A DNA stretch of 64,000 nt from Vitreoscilla filiformis. Its GTDB lineage: Bacteria > Pseudomonadota > Gammaproteobacteria > Burkholderiales > Burkholderiaceae_C. Every line of letters starts with the position of its first letter. The stretch's first letter is position 1. Shown here piece after piece: positions 34,333-43,426 of the stretch. The DNA is taken from NCBI RefSeq assembly GCF_002222655.1, contig NZ_CP022423.1, forward strand, positions 2,356,001 through 2,420,000, written 5' to 3'. The notes under the pieces were generated by a model. It was not told the DNA's origin. It saw nothing but the letters and a program-made list of their open reading frames with translations, and made no database searches. The translations under genes were made by a program, and so were the position numbers.

Positions 34333-36504
34333 ATGTTGCACGTGCCCATGACGAAATGGCTGACCACCACACTGCTGGCCCTGGGTGGATTGACCGCGAC
34401 AGCCCAAACCAGCCCCACCAATCTGCTCAGCAACCCGGATTTCGAAGCCGAACCGGCCCTGGCAGGCTGGGCGCCTTATGCGGGTGTCGGGCAACTGGTG
34501 AGATCGGCTGATGCACCCCATGCTGGGCTGTATTCGGTGCTCAGCAGCCAGCGAACCCAGACCTATGCGGGGCCATCGCAGAGCCTGCTGGGCAAGCTGC
34601 AACCGGGCGTCAACTACACGGTGACCGCCTGGGTGCGGCTGCCCAAGACCCCAGCCAATTCGAAGGTGCTGCTCAATGTCAAGCAGGTCGATGGGGCGGG
34701 CACACGCTACATCGAGATCGATTCGCTTCAGGTGCAGCACAACCGCTGGGCCAAACTTTACGGCCACTTCAAATACCAGCCCACCGGCACGGTCAGCACG
34801 CTCCAGTTCTATGTCACTGGCCCGGCGGCTGGGGTGGACTTCTTGGTGGACGATGTCACCTTCACACCGCCGCTGGCCTACAGCCCCCCGGCGAATCCGG
34901 CCCGCAGTGACTTCGTGCGGGCCAAGGGGCGTCAGTTGGTGGTCGGCGCCAGCGACGCGCCGCTGCGCCTGCGTGGTGTCAACGTCTCAGCCTACGAGGA
35001 TGAGAGTGTGGCGGCCACGGAGGTCTACGACAGCAAAATCTACGATGCCATCGACTTCGAACGCATCAAGGCCATGGGTTTTAACACCGTGCGGCTGAAC
35101 ATGTGGTATCGGGTGTTCGAGGAGAACAGTGCCCCCTACACTTACAAACCCGAGGGCTGGGAGTGGCTCAACCAGACCATCCTCTGGGCCAAGAAGGCCG
35201 GCGTCTACCTGAACCTGACCATGCAAGCCCCTCCGGGTGGTTTCCAGGGCCCGGGTTCGAACACGGGTTTCTGGAGCAAACCGGATTACCAAGCTCGGCT
35301 CAAATCGCTGTGGGTGGAGATCGCCCGGCGCTACCGCAATGAACCCACGATTGTGGCGTTTGACATCCTGAACGAACCGAACCCGCCCCAGGATGCGACT
35401 TGGCAGACGTACGCGAAAGACGTGGTGGCGGCCATCCGGGCGGTGGATCCGAACCACTTGCTGATTGTGGAGCAGAGTTTCGCCAGCGATGTGCAGCCTT
35501 TCCTCGTCGCCGACACCAACGTGCTGTACGAGTTCCACCTCTACGATCCGTGGATTTACGCCTCCCAGCTTTCACCCAAGTATGGGCGTGGGTTCTATGG
35601 GCAGTACCCGGATCCGCTGGTGTCGATGCCGGCCTCCAGCCACACCAAGAGTTACGCGGGACATGCACGCATCCAACCCGGCACGACGAATTGGACGCTC
35701 TACCAAGGGCCGCTCGTGACCATCAGTGATGCCGGGTTGTACTCGGCTGTGCCAGTGCTGGCCTCAGCCAACAATGCGGGCCGGGTTCACTTCGACGACC
35801 TCGTGGTGGAGGAATTCGACCCGCAAGGTGCGCTCTCGCGCCGCATCACCCGCGTAGACATCGAAGACAGCGCCAAGCTGCCCGCCCTGTGGCAATACGC
35901 CCAGCCGATGCGCGATCCTTTCATTGCCATCACCAGCAACTGGGCCAGCGCCAGCTTGGGCGGCAGCGGCACCAAGCGCAACGAGGCCAGTGGGCGGACA
36001 GGCACGAGCGCACTGTCCATCGGGCCGGTTTCGGCGGGCACTTATGGGCTGGCCAATGGCATGCTGGAATTCGGGGTGCACCAGGGCTACAGCTACCGCA
36101 TCAGCGGCTGGATGAAGGGTGAAGGCGTGACGGGAGACGGCGCCTACTTGGCTTTGCAACTGCGCAAGCGCGGAGCGGGCCAGTTGCCCAAGCCGCTGAC
36201 GAAGGAGCGCATCCGCGAGTCGCTTTACGACTGGTCGCAAGTGGGGTTTTACGTCAGCAACAACGTGCCTTTTAATGTGGGCGAATTTGGGGTGAGCTAC
36301 CCGAACGTGGCACAGAATCTGGGCGGATTGACTTGGCTGGGTGATGTGATCGACATGATCGACGAGCTGGGCGGTAGTTATCAGTATTTCAACTACCACG
36401 GCACCATCTTCGGGCTGCACACCAATCTGTACGGCTTCCCCGACGACAGCACAGGGCACACCGCTTTGACGACGTTTTTCAAAGCCCGCTTGGCCCAACC
36501 CTGA
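34333..36504 (+). CDS. Secreted GH5-family glycosidase with two jelly-roll modules
   Basis: This 723-residue protein has a signal peptide ending near TATAQT, then a CBM4/9-like carbohydrate-binding module (about 30-180) and a GH5 (cellulase-like) TIM barrel (LRLRGVNVSAYED; KAMGFNTVRLNMWY). The acid/base is E348 (DILNEPN) and the nucleophile is probably E651 (NVGEFGV). Between them lies a second carbohydrate-binding-like module (about residues 430-620) inserted in the barrel. A CXXC-free sequence and no membrane anchor fit a secreted enzyme. The substrate is a beta-glucan or related polymer, not further assignable. It follows the rpoD terminator. Confidence 0.85.
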   Translation: MLHVPMTKWLTTTLLALGGLTATAQTSPTNLLSNPDFEAEPALAGWAPYAGVGQLVRSADAPHAGLYSVLSSQRTQTYAGPSQSLLGKLQPGVNYTVTAWVRLPKTPANSKVLLNVKQVDGAGTRYIEIDSLQVQHNRWAKLYGHFKYQPTGTVSTLQFYVTGPAAGVDFLVDDVTFTPPLAYSPPANPARSDFVRAKGRQLVVGASDAPLRLRGVNVSAYEDESVAATEVYDSKIYDAIDFERIKAMGFNTVRLNMWYRVFEENSAPYTYKPEGWEWLNQTILWAKKAGVYLNLTMQAPPGGFQGPGSNTGFWSKPDYQARLKSLWVEIARRYRNEPTIVAFDILNEPNPPQDATWQTYAKDVVAAIRAVDPNHLLIVEQSFASDVQPFLVADTNVLYEFHLYDPWIYASQLSPKYGRGFYGQYPDPLVSMPASSHTKSYAGHARIQPGTTNWTLYQGPLVTISDAGLYSAVPVLASANNAGRVHFDDLVVEEFDPQGALSRRITRVDIEDSAKLPALWQYAQPMRDPFIAITSNWASASLGGSGTKRNEASGRTGTSALSIGPVSAGTYGLANGMLEFGVHQGYSYRISGWMKGEGVTGDGAYLALQLRKRGAGQLPKPLTKERIRESLYDWSQVGFYVSNNVPFNVGEFGVSYPNVAQNLGGLTWLGDVIDMIDELGGSYQYFNYHGTIFGLHTNLYGFPDDSTGHTALTTFFKARLAQP

Positions 36505-36510
36505 AAGCGG

Positions 36511-36696
36511 TTAAAACCCCCAGCGCCCTGCCACGACCCAGCCCCAGGCGTCGATGCCCACGGCGCGTGCGAGGAACATCGCCGCGCCAAAGCCCAACGC
36601 CAGGCCGATGGTCAGGCGCAGCATGAACCAGCCGAAGGAAAACAGGGCGCCCAGCAGGCCCAAGGCCAGCAGGAGGATGAGAGCGGTGGTCAGCAT
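36511..36696 (-). CDS. Small hydrophobic membrane protein (61 residues)
   Basis: This protein has two predicted membrane helices (ALILLLALGLLGALFSFGWF, then LTIGLALGFGAAMFLARAVG) and a short C-terminus. No family is recognised. It is divergent from hemH with a 53-base gap and convergent with the GH5 gene. The hydrophobic composition supports a real gene rather than a random ORF, but length makes this uncertain. Confidence 0.5.
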   Translation of the reverse strand: MLTTALILLLALGLLGALFSFGWFMLRLTIGLALGFGAAMFLARAVGIDAWGWVVAGRWGF

Positions 36697-36749
36697 GGGT
36701 GGATGTTAGTCGGGATAATCCGCTGACTCCCCCTTGACCTGCACCCATC

Positions 36750-37838
36750 ATGCCCCTCGCCCCCGAACCGCCCCACACCCACGGCCAAGCCGAGCGCGTC
36801 GGCATCGTGCTCGCCAACCTGGGCACGCCCGACGCCCCCACCGCCCCCGCCCTGCGCCGCTACTTGGCCGAGTTCCTCAGCGACCCGCGTGTGGTCGAAA
36901 TCCCGCCGCTGGTGTGGAAGGCGATCTTGCACGGCATCATCTTGCGCACGCGGCCCGCCAAGTCCGCCGCCAAGTACGCCAGCGTCTGGACGCCTGAAGG
37001 CTCGCCCCTGCTGGTCTGGACAAAAAAACAAGCCAAGCTGCTGCAAGGCCATTTGGGTGAGCGTGGCGCCCAGGTGCTCGTCAAGCCGGCGATGCGCTAC
37101 GGCAACCCCTCCATCCCTTCCGTGCTGGAGGCCCTGAAAGCCGAGGGCGCCACGCGCATCCTCATCCTGCCGGCGTATCCGCAATACAGCGGGGCCACCA
37201 CCGCCAGCACGTTCGACGCCGTCACCGCCTGGGCGCGCCGCCAGCGCCGCATCCCCGAACTGCGCTTCGTGCATCAGTACCACGACGACCCGCAGCACAT
37301 CGACGCCTTGCGCCACAGCGTCCTGGCCCACTGGCAGCGCGAAGGCCGGGGCGAGATTCTGGTGATGAGTTACCACGGCATGCCCGAACGCACCCTGCAC
37401 CTGGGCGACCCCTACCACTGCCAGTGCATGAAAACCTCGCGCCTGCTGGCCGAAGCCCTGGGCTTGAAGCCGGAGCAATACCGCGTCACCTTCCAGAGCC
37501 GCTTCGGGCGGGCCAAATGGCTGGAGCCGGCCACCGAACCGACCCTCAAGGCGCTGGCGCACAAGGGCACACGCCACGTTGATGTCATCTGCCCCGGTTT
37601 TGCGGTGGATTGTTTGGAGACGCTGGAAGAAATCGCCCAAGAAGGCCGGGAGGCTTTTCTCAAAGCGGGTGGCCAGCAGTTCAGTTACATCCCCTGCCTG
37701 AACGACAGCGCCCCCGGCCTGCGCGCCCTGAGCGACCTGGCCTGGCGCCACCTCGGCGGCTGGCCGCTGACTGAGCCGTCTGCCGTGGAGAACGAACAAA
37801 GCCGTCAGCGGGCTTTGGCGCTCGGCGCCAAACGCTGA
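36750..37838 (+). CDS. hemH: Ferrochelatase
   Basis: This 362-residue enzyme inserts Fe(II) into protoporphyrin IX, the last step of haem synthesis. Signatures include IVLANLGTPDAPT, the conserved SYHGMPERTLHLGDPYHCQC segment (catalytic His), FQSRFGRAKWLEP and ICPGFAVDCLETLEE. Length is typical for betaproteobacteria. It is followed by an inverted repeat and a convergent AT-rich gene. Confidence 0.96.
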   Translation: MPLAPEPPHTHGQAERVGIVLANLGTPDAPTAPALRRYLAEFLSDPRVVEIPPLVWKAILHGIILRTRPAKSAAKYASVWTPEGSPLLVWTKKQAKLLQGHLGERGAQVLVKPAMRYGNPSIPSVLEALKAEGATRILILPAYPQYSGATTASTFDAVTAWARRQRRIPELRFVHQYHDDPQHIDALRHSVLAHWQREGRGEILVMSYHGMPERTLHLGDPYHCQCMKTSRLLAEALGLKPEQYRVTFQSRFGRAKWLEPATEPTLKALAHKGTRHVDVICPGFAVDCLETLEEIAQEGREAFLKAGGQQFSYIPCLNDSAPGLRALSDLAWRHLGGWPLTEPSAVENEQSRQRALALGAKR

Positions 37839-37943
37839 GACAGCCACCGCTCAGCAATCTTTGCCCACTCGGCGAGAGGAGCCTGGGCAGGGTTGGCTCG
37901 TGCATTGTTGTGAACCTCTCTGAACACCTCCATCTGCGCTTTG

Positions 37944-37981
37944 ACTAAACAACCACTGAATCAGATCGGTGGTTGTTTAGT
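37944..37981. repeat. 13-bp perfect inverted repeat downstream of hemH
   Basis: ACTAAACAACCAC (37944-37956) pairs with GTGGTTGTTTAGT (37969-37981) around a 12-base loop, in the gap between hemH and a convergent gene. It may be a bidirectional terminator, but no T-run follows the stem on either strand. It could also be a DNA-binding site at the border of the AT-rich segment. Confidence 0.6.
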
Positions 37982-38039
37982 ATTCGCAAGAAAGCATCCT
38001 GGCTGGGATGGAAAACTTGCAGAGCTGACAGGGAATGAC

Positions 38040-41000
38040 TTAATACCTCAAAAAGGTTGTCGAAACCACTGGAGCTTGATGTCCCAATGTGTCCCACGCT
38101 TCAATTTTCGCATAGTATGTTCCAGAATAATTAAAAATGCCTGCACATACATTGGAGGCAAATGACTTATAACCACCAGTCTGCACGCCATTATAATAAC
38201 CAACATCAATCACACATTCAGATCCACCACTGTATCTGGCCACGTGGATGCGCAACTTGGTTATATTATCCCCATCAGGATCGGTAATGAAGAAATTGCC
38301 AGAAATTGTTGAACTGTACGTGTTATTAACAACCACCCCATACACTGCCGGGGGGCGATTTTCTAATGGCGGATTGTAAGTGAAGGAGGTGCTGGTAATG
38401 GGCGCTTGGGCGCCTTTGGTGTCCCAGGCCTCGACTTTGGCATAGTAGGTGCCCGCCGAATTAAGTACGCTAGCACAGTTTGCCGACGAAAACGACTTAT
38501 AACCGCCAGATTGGATGTCGGTGTAGCCCCCTCCGATGTCGATCACACAATCAGAACCGCCGCTGCTGCGACCGATATGGACGCGCAGTTTGGTAATGGA
38601 GTCGTTGTCAACGTCTGAAACAGTGAAACCACCGGAAACCGTTGTAGATGTTGTGTTGTTGACAGTCAATCCGGAGACGGTTGGCGCGTAATTAACGACA
38701 GCCGGTGTGTAGGTGAAGGAGGTACTGGTGATGGGCGCTTGGGCACCTTTGGTGTCCCAAGCTTCGACTTTGGCATAGTAGGTGCCTGCCGAAGTGAGTA
38801 CGCCAGCGCAGTTGGCCGACGAAAACGATTTATAACCACCAGATTGGATGTCGGTGTAGCTCCCTCCGATGTCGATCACACAATCAGAACCGCCGCTGCT
38901 GCGACCGATATGGACGCGCAGTTTGGTGATAGCGTCGTTTTCAGCGTCAGCGACAGTAAAACCACCGGAAACCGTTGTAGATGTTGTGTTGTTGACAGTC
39001 AATCCGGAGACGGTTGGCGCGTAATTAACGACAGCCGGTGTGTAGGTGAAGGAGGTACTGGTGATGGGCGCTTGGGCACCTTTGGTGTCCCAGGCCTCGA
39101 CTTTGGCGTAGTAGGTGCCTGCCGAAGTGAGCACGCCAGCGCAATTGGCCGACGAAAACGATTTATAACCACCCGATTGGATCCCGGTATAGGTTCCCCC
39201 GATGTCGATTACACAATCAGAACCGCCGCTGCTGCGACCGATATGGACGCGCAGTTTGGTAATGGAGTCGTTGTCAACGTCTGAAACAGTGAAACCACCG
39301 GAAACCGTTGTGGATGTTGTGTTGTTGACAGTCAATCCAGAGACGGTCGGAGCTCGATTCGTGACAGTGGGTGTATAGGCGAAGGAGGTGCTAATGATGG
39401 GCGCTTGAGCACCTTTGGTGTCCCAGGCCTCGACTTTGGCGTAGTAGGTGCCTGCCGAAGTGAGCACGCCAGCGCAATTGGCCGACGAAAACGATTTATA
39501 ACCACCCGATTGGATCCCAGTATAGGTTCCCCCGATGTCGATTACACAATCAGAACCGCCGCTGCTGCGACCGATATGGACGCGCAGTTTGGTAATGGAG
39601 TCGTTGTCAGCGTCTGAAACGGTGAAACCGCCGGAAACCGTTGTGGAGGTTGCGTTGTTGACTGTCAACCCAGAGACGGCTGGGGCTCGATTGGTTGTTG
39701 GCGTAGGAGCTGTTCCACTCGATAATAAAGCCGCGAATCTGTCTTTTACAGTATTGGCTTCGTATTTTGTCATTTGCCGCGGACCATAAAAATATGCCGA
39801 TCCGTTTTCCTGGAGACTCCCCATGAAAATCTTAAACTCTCCCATGCGTGCTGCAATAGGATAAAGCGCAGTGTCGTTTACAGTATCTTGATCGTTGCTA
39901 AACAAGTATCGATTACCGGTTTTAGGGAAAACCCAACCTTTCTTCTCAAAGTAGTCTAATGATCGCGATATCAACCGCGCCGCATCTTGCCTAAGAATTG
40001 GATTGGTCGGGAAGAAGTTGCTTGGATCACTTAATATTCCCATGGTTGTGGCTTTACTCATGGGATCCACGGGCAATGTTCGATCAAACCCATCAATTGC
40101 GCTGGACAGAGCTGTTAAGAACGCAATTCTTGTTACCTGTTGAGTTTTCGGGACCGCATTAGCATCCATAAGCAGAGTGCTGCCCGGTGCCGGTGCATAG
40201 TATCCGGCATATCCAGATATGCTATCCCAGCGAACGCTTGAGATAGTGCAGTCGTTAGCCCCAAGTTGCCCCTGGCTAATGACGTTCGTTTCGTTTACTT
40301 TGATTGCCGCATGCCCATACTTTCCCCTTTTATAAAAGACAATCGATCCAATGGGCGCATGTGAAAAATCAGGGTCCTGAGTTGCCTTTTTTGCGCCGAC
40401 AAGTTGCACAAATGCATCGTAAGCACTTGCCCATCCTTTACCTATAGGGCTCCCCGGTGCATTTCGTGACCAAGCGTAGCAAAATGTATATGTCCCACAA
40501 GTATTTCCATATACACTGATCAATGGATTGATTTTGTACAATGCATTCTGACTATTTGCATAGTTTATATTGTCAATTTGCCACTGCGCCAGGGATGAAG
40601 CGGCTCCACCGATGACGTTTATGTTTCCACCAAATCGCTCATCGCTTACTTTCGCCACAGATACCACGCGAATCAGCCATGTTCGATTATTAGCCTGCTC
40701 AATGGTTTGTTCAAAATCCCAAGTCTTGTTATCTACTGTTGTCAGGAATCTTTCTGCAGGAGGATTGGTAAATACAATAGAAACACTGGTTGCTTTCCTG
40801 TCCGTTTTCACCTGAAACTTCAGCGTCTCCCCTGCATTCATTTGAGTTGGTATATTGGGGAGCGCGACTATTTTGGCATCAAAACGGGGGAGCGGGTCCA
40901 TATCCCGGGGAAATAGACTTGTACCTTTAAGATTCCCACCAAATAAATTCAAGAACGATTGAATATGCGCAGCACTGACATCGCGAAAATCATCAGTGTA

Positions 41001-41582
41001 CCCGCTGGAGGTCGGTCGCACAGAGTAAGACCTCCCAGAAATTGCGTTCATTTTCTGGGCATAGCCTGCGTATATATTAACAAACTCAACATACTTTTCT
41101 TCGCGGGGCGTATAGCTAAGAAATGCATCGTGGAAGCTTAACTTTTTTCTCATTTCTGAGAATTCATAAGACAACCCAACCAATTGGGGATAAAATCCAG
41201 CCCACCTAGAATCACCGGGATTGCTGTCGGTGTAGCCATAGCCAACAGCACGTTCAAGCTTCCGCCCGAGCTCCGGTTGTTTATAGGATTGCGATATAAG
41301 GCTTTGTTCAGCCTGCAGCTTTGTTAACAACAAAACTGGATTGATATTGTTTTCGAGCGCAGCATAGTAAATGATTTGCGCGGGGGTTAGATTATAAACA
41401 TTTCCATCCCGCAGCTCAGGCGTAGAGACGGCGGCCGATCCTGTTTGCCAGCCTTTCCATTTCTCATAAGGATCCGCCGTGAAAGGCAATTGCTCATATG
41501 AAACCGCACCCAATGCAGACCTCATAATGGAAATCAACATAGTGGCGGCTATTGCGATTTTCGTCTGACGATGTGTGAGCAT
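38040..41582 (-). CDS. Secreted multidomain protein: lysozyme-like, CHAP-like, five 111-residue repeats
   Basis: This 1180-residue exported protein has a signal peptide at residues 1-26. Residues about 60-200 resemble lysozyme-like peptidoglycan hydrolases (AQIIYYAALENNINPVLLLTKLQAEQSL, candidate acid E92). Residues about 360-470 resemble CHAP (C368, H424 in KYGHAAIKV). Residues about 485-610 look like S-layer-homology or linker sequence. The C-terminus carries five Ig/cadherin-like repeats of 111 residues; their DNA is nearly identical in the first four. It is much more AT-rich than its neighbours. A cell-wall hydrolase or surface/effector protein is likely; exact domains need a profile search. 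Confidence 0.75.
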   Translation of the reverse strand: MLTHRQTKIAIAATMLISIMRSALGAVSYEQLPFTADPYEKWKGWQTGSAAVSTPELRDGNVYNLTPAQIIYYAALENNINPVLLLTKLQAEQSLISQSYKQPELGRKLERAVGYGYTDSNPGDSRWAGFYPQLVGLSYEFSEMRKKLSFHDAFLSYTPREEKYVEFVNIYAGYAQKMNAISGRSYSVRPTSSGYTDDFRDVSAAHIQSFLNLFGGNLKGTSLFPRDMDPLPRFDAKIVALPNIPTQMNAGETLKFQVKTDRKATSVSIVFTNPPAERFLTTVDNKTWDFEQTIEQANNRTWLIRVVSVAKVSDERFGGNINVIGGAASSLAQWQIDNINYANSQNALYKINPLISVYGNTCGTYTFCYAWSRNAPGSPIGKGWASAYDAFVQLVGAKKATQDPDFSHAPIGSIVFYKRGKYGHAAIKVNETNVISQGQLGANDCTISSVRWDSISGYAGYYAPAPGSTLLMDANAVPKTQQVTRIAFLTALSSAIDGFDRTLPVDPMSKATTMGILSDPSNFFPTNPILRQDAARLISRSLDYFEKKGWVFPKTGNRYLFSNDQDTVNDTALYPIAARMGEFKIFMGSLQENGSAYFYGPRQMTKYEANTVKDRFAALLSSGTAPTPTTNRAPAVSGLTVNNATSTTVSGGFTVSDADNDSITKLRVHIGRSSGGSDCVIDIGGTYTGIQSGGYKSFSSANCAGVLTSAGTYYAKVEAWDTKGAQAPIISTSFAYTPTVTNRAPTVSGLTVNNTTSTTVSGGFTVSDVDNDSITKLRVHIGRSSGGSDCVIDIGGTYTGIQSGGYKSFSSANCAGVLTSAGTYYAKVEAWDTKGAQAPITSTSFTYTPAVVNYAPTVSGLTVNNTTSTTVSGGFTVADAENDAITKLRVHIGRSSGGSDCVIDIGGSYTDIQSGGYKSFSSANCAGVLTSAGTYYAKVEAWDTKGAQAPITSTSFTYTPAVVNYAPTVSGLTVNNTTSTTVSGGFTVSDVDNDSITKLRVHIGRSSGGSDCVIDIGGGYTDIQSGGYKSFSSANCASVLNSAGTYYAKVEAWDTKGAQAPITSTSFTYNPPLENRPPAVYGVVVNNTYSSTISGNFFITDPDGDNITKLRIHVARYSGGSECVIDVGYYNGVQTGGYKSFASNVCAGIFNYSGTYYAKIEAWDTLGHQAPVVSTTFLRY
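38043..39705 (-). repeat. Five tandem 333-bp coding repeats
   Basis: The same 333-base period (111 codons) is seen at 38401, 38734, 39067 and 39400 in the GGCGCTTGGG... segment, giving four near-identical units. A fifth, more diverged unit lies at the gene's 3' end (protein C-terminus). Low divergence between units suggests recent copy-number change or gene conversion. Confidence 0.85.
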
Positions 41583-42021
41583 GACGTGTCCTGAGAAGTG
41601 TTGTACTGGCTGTTTTACAGAAGTAGTTCGTAGAATTACTCAGCTTAAAATCAATGGTAAGTTGTTTACAGTGCTATTTGGGTTGATTTTTAGCTTGGTA
41701 AGTCAGCCGAAGTGTACGAGGGAGATGTGGCAGAGGGAAGAGTGCACGCACCAGGTGTTGTAAAAAGAGATGCCGTCGTCCACGATCAACAAGCATGAGT
41801 TGCGGTGAGCAGTGAATCGGTAGGTGTCAAAGTGGCTTGCAAACGTTAGCAATCAAGTCAGTGGTCATGGATCAGCCGCTCGGGGCTGCACGCGGCGCAC
41901 AAGCAATTTGTGCCACCAGTGATGTCACTTACGCCAAGCACATCGCCTGGGGGGCTCACCCATGCAGTTAACAGTTTTGAGTGGGTGCGCGCCGAGTGTT
42001 GACCCGCCCGCGCAGCGCGCT
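41583..42021. other. Gap without recognisable gene
   Basis: These 439 bases lie between the AT-rich secreted-protein gene (whose promoter must lie here) and the methyltransferase gene. The left half is AT-rich like the gene, and GC content rises to the chromosomal level towards 42000. No convincing ORF, tRNA, attachment site or terminator is seen. Confidence 0.5.
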
Positions 42022-42804
42022 TCACAACCGCTGCCGCGCCGACTCGTACAAACAAATCGCCGCCGCCGCCGCCACGTTGAGGGACTCTTCCCCGCCCGGC
42101 TGCGGAATCCGCACCGTCAGCCCGCAGCGTTGCATCAGCTCGGGCGCCACGCCCTGCCCTTCGTGGCCAAACACCCAGGCGCAGGGCTGCGGCAGGCTCA
42201 GGCGGTGCAGCTCGGCTTCGGCGTAAGAGCTGGTGGCCACCAGCGGCACACCCAGTGCGTCGAGCTGCTCGGGCGCCACGCCTTCCACCAGATGCAAGGC
42301 GAAGTGCGCGCCCATCCCGGCGCGCAACACCTTGGGCGACCACAACGCCGCCGTGCCCTTGATCGCCACCACTTGCCGAACGCCCAAAGCCGCCGCGCTG
42401 CGCAAAATCGTGCCGACGTTGCCGGCGTCTTGCAGCCGATCCAGCACCACGGTGGGCACCCCGGCTTGCAAGGTGGCGTCAGCCGAGGGTGCGTCGATGA
42501 CGAACCCCATCGGCGGCGGGGATTCGAGCGAGCTGATACCGGCCATCAAGGCCGCGTCGATCAACACCACTTCGTCAGCCTGGGCGGCCAACTCGCGCAA
42601 AGCACCGTGGGTTTGCCACAGCGTTTGGGTGATGACCGCCAACGCCGCCCGCCCGCCCCGTGCGCACAGCGCTCGCGCCAGGTGATCGCCCTCCAGCCAC
42701 ACGCGGCCCAGTTTGCGATAGGCCCCCGGCTCGTGCGCCAGGCGGCGCAACTCTTTCAACAACGGGTTGCTGGCGGCGCTGATCACACGCGGTTCACGGT
42801 TCAT
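42022..42804 (-). CDS. TrmH/SpoU-family RNA 2'-O-methyltransferase
   Basis: This 260-residue SPOUT methyltransferase has an N-terminal RNA-binding region (RVISAASNPLLKELRRLAHEPGAYRKLGRVWLEGDHLARA). The knot domain has motif 1 LDRLQDAGNVGTILRSAAALG, motif 2 WVFGHEGQGV and motif 3 IPQPGGEESLNVAAAAAICLYE. It methylates rRNA or tRNA ribose; the exact target is unknown. It starts immediately after rnhB's stop with no gap. Confidence 0.9.
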   Translation of the reverse strand: MNREPRVISAASNPLLKELRRLAHEPGAYRKLGRVWLEGDHLARALCARGGRAALAVITQTLWQTHGALRELAAQADEVVLIDAALMAGISSLESPPPMGFVIDAPSADATLQAGVPTVVLDRLQDAGNVGTILRSAAALGVRQVVAIKGTAALWSPKVLRAGMGAHFALHLVEGVAPEQLDALGVPLVATSSYAEAELHRLSLPQPCAWVFGHEGQGVAPELMQRCGLTVRIPQPGGEESLNVAAAAAICLYESARQRL

Positions 42805-43422
42805 TCAAACGTCTTTCTCGGCCAACGCTCGACGCACCGGGCCATACGACCGCCGATGCGCCACGCAGGCCCCATGTTCACGCAAAGCCGCCAAATGGGC
42901 AGCCGTCGGGTAGCCTTTGTGAACGGCAAAGCCGTACTGCGGCCAGCGCGCATCCAGGTCGAGGCACTGCCGATCCCGCGTCACCTTGGCAAGGATGGAC
43001 GCGGCGGAAATGGCCTGCACCTTGGCGTCCCCCTTGACGATGGCCTCCGCCGGGATGCGCAGCACCGGGATGCGGTTGCCGTCCACCAGCACTTTGGCGG
43101 GTTTCAGGCGCAAGCCTTCCACAGCGCGTTTCATCGCCAACATCGTGGCGTGCAGGATGTTGAGTTCGTCGATTTCTTCCACGCTGGCTTCGGCGATGCA
43201 GCAGCACAGCGCCTTGGCACGGATTTCATCGAACAGCGCCTCGCGTTTACGGGCCGTCAAGACTTTGGAATCGCGCAGGCCGTCGATGGGGTTCAGCTCG
43301 TCCAAGATGACCGCTGCCGCCACCACTGAGCCAGCCAACGGGCCACGCCCGGCCTCGTCCACGCCCGCAATCAAACCGGGCCCATCGAACGTGAACGCCA
43401 GTTGCGGGTGCGTGTCGACCAT
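42805..43422 (-). CDS. rnhB: Ribonuclease HII
   Basis: This 205-residue enzyme removes RNA from RNA-DNA hybrids. The N-terminal motif [14 protein letters not shown] carries the catalytic Asp and Glu, and later Asp residues follow (DSKVL; DGNRIP). I chose ATG 43422 ([12 protein letters not shown]) because AAGGG lies just upstream and it is 4 bases beyond the lpxB stop. An alternative ATG at 43455 would overlap lpxB by 29 bases. Confidence 0.93.
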   Translation of the reverse strand: MVDTHPQLAFTFDGPGLIAGVDEAGRGPLAGSVVAAAVILDELNPIDGLRDSKVLTARKREALFDEIRAKALCCCIAEASVEEIDELNILHATMLAMKRAVEGLRLKPAKVLVDGNRIPVLRIPAEAIVKGDAKVQAISAASILAKVTRDRQCLDLDARWPQYGFAVHKGYPTAAHLAALREHGACVAHRRSYGPVRRALAEKDV

Positions 43423-43426
43423 GCCC

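Noticed and set aside
41575..41763. 62-residue plus-strand ORF upstream of the methyltransferase region
   Set aside because: It starts within the promoter side of the secreted-protein gene, has a weak ribosome-binding context and no recognisable features.
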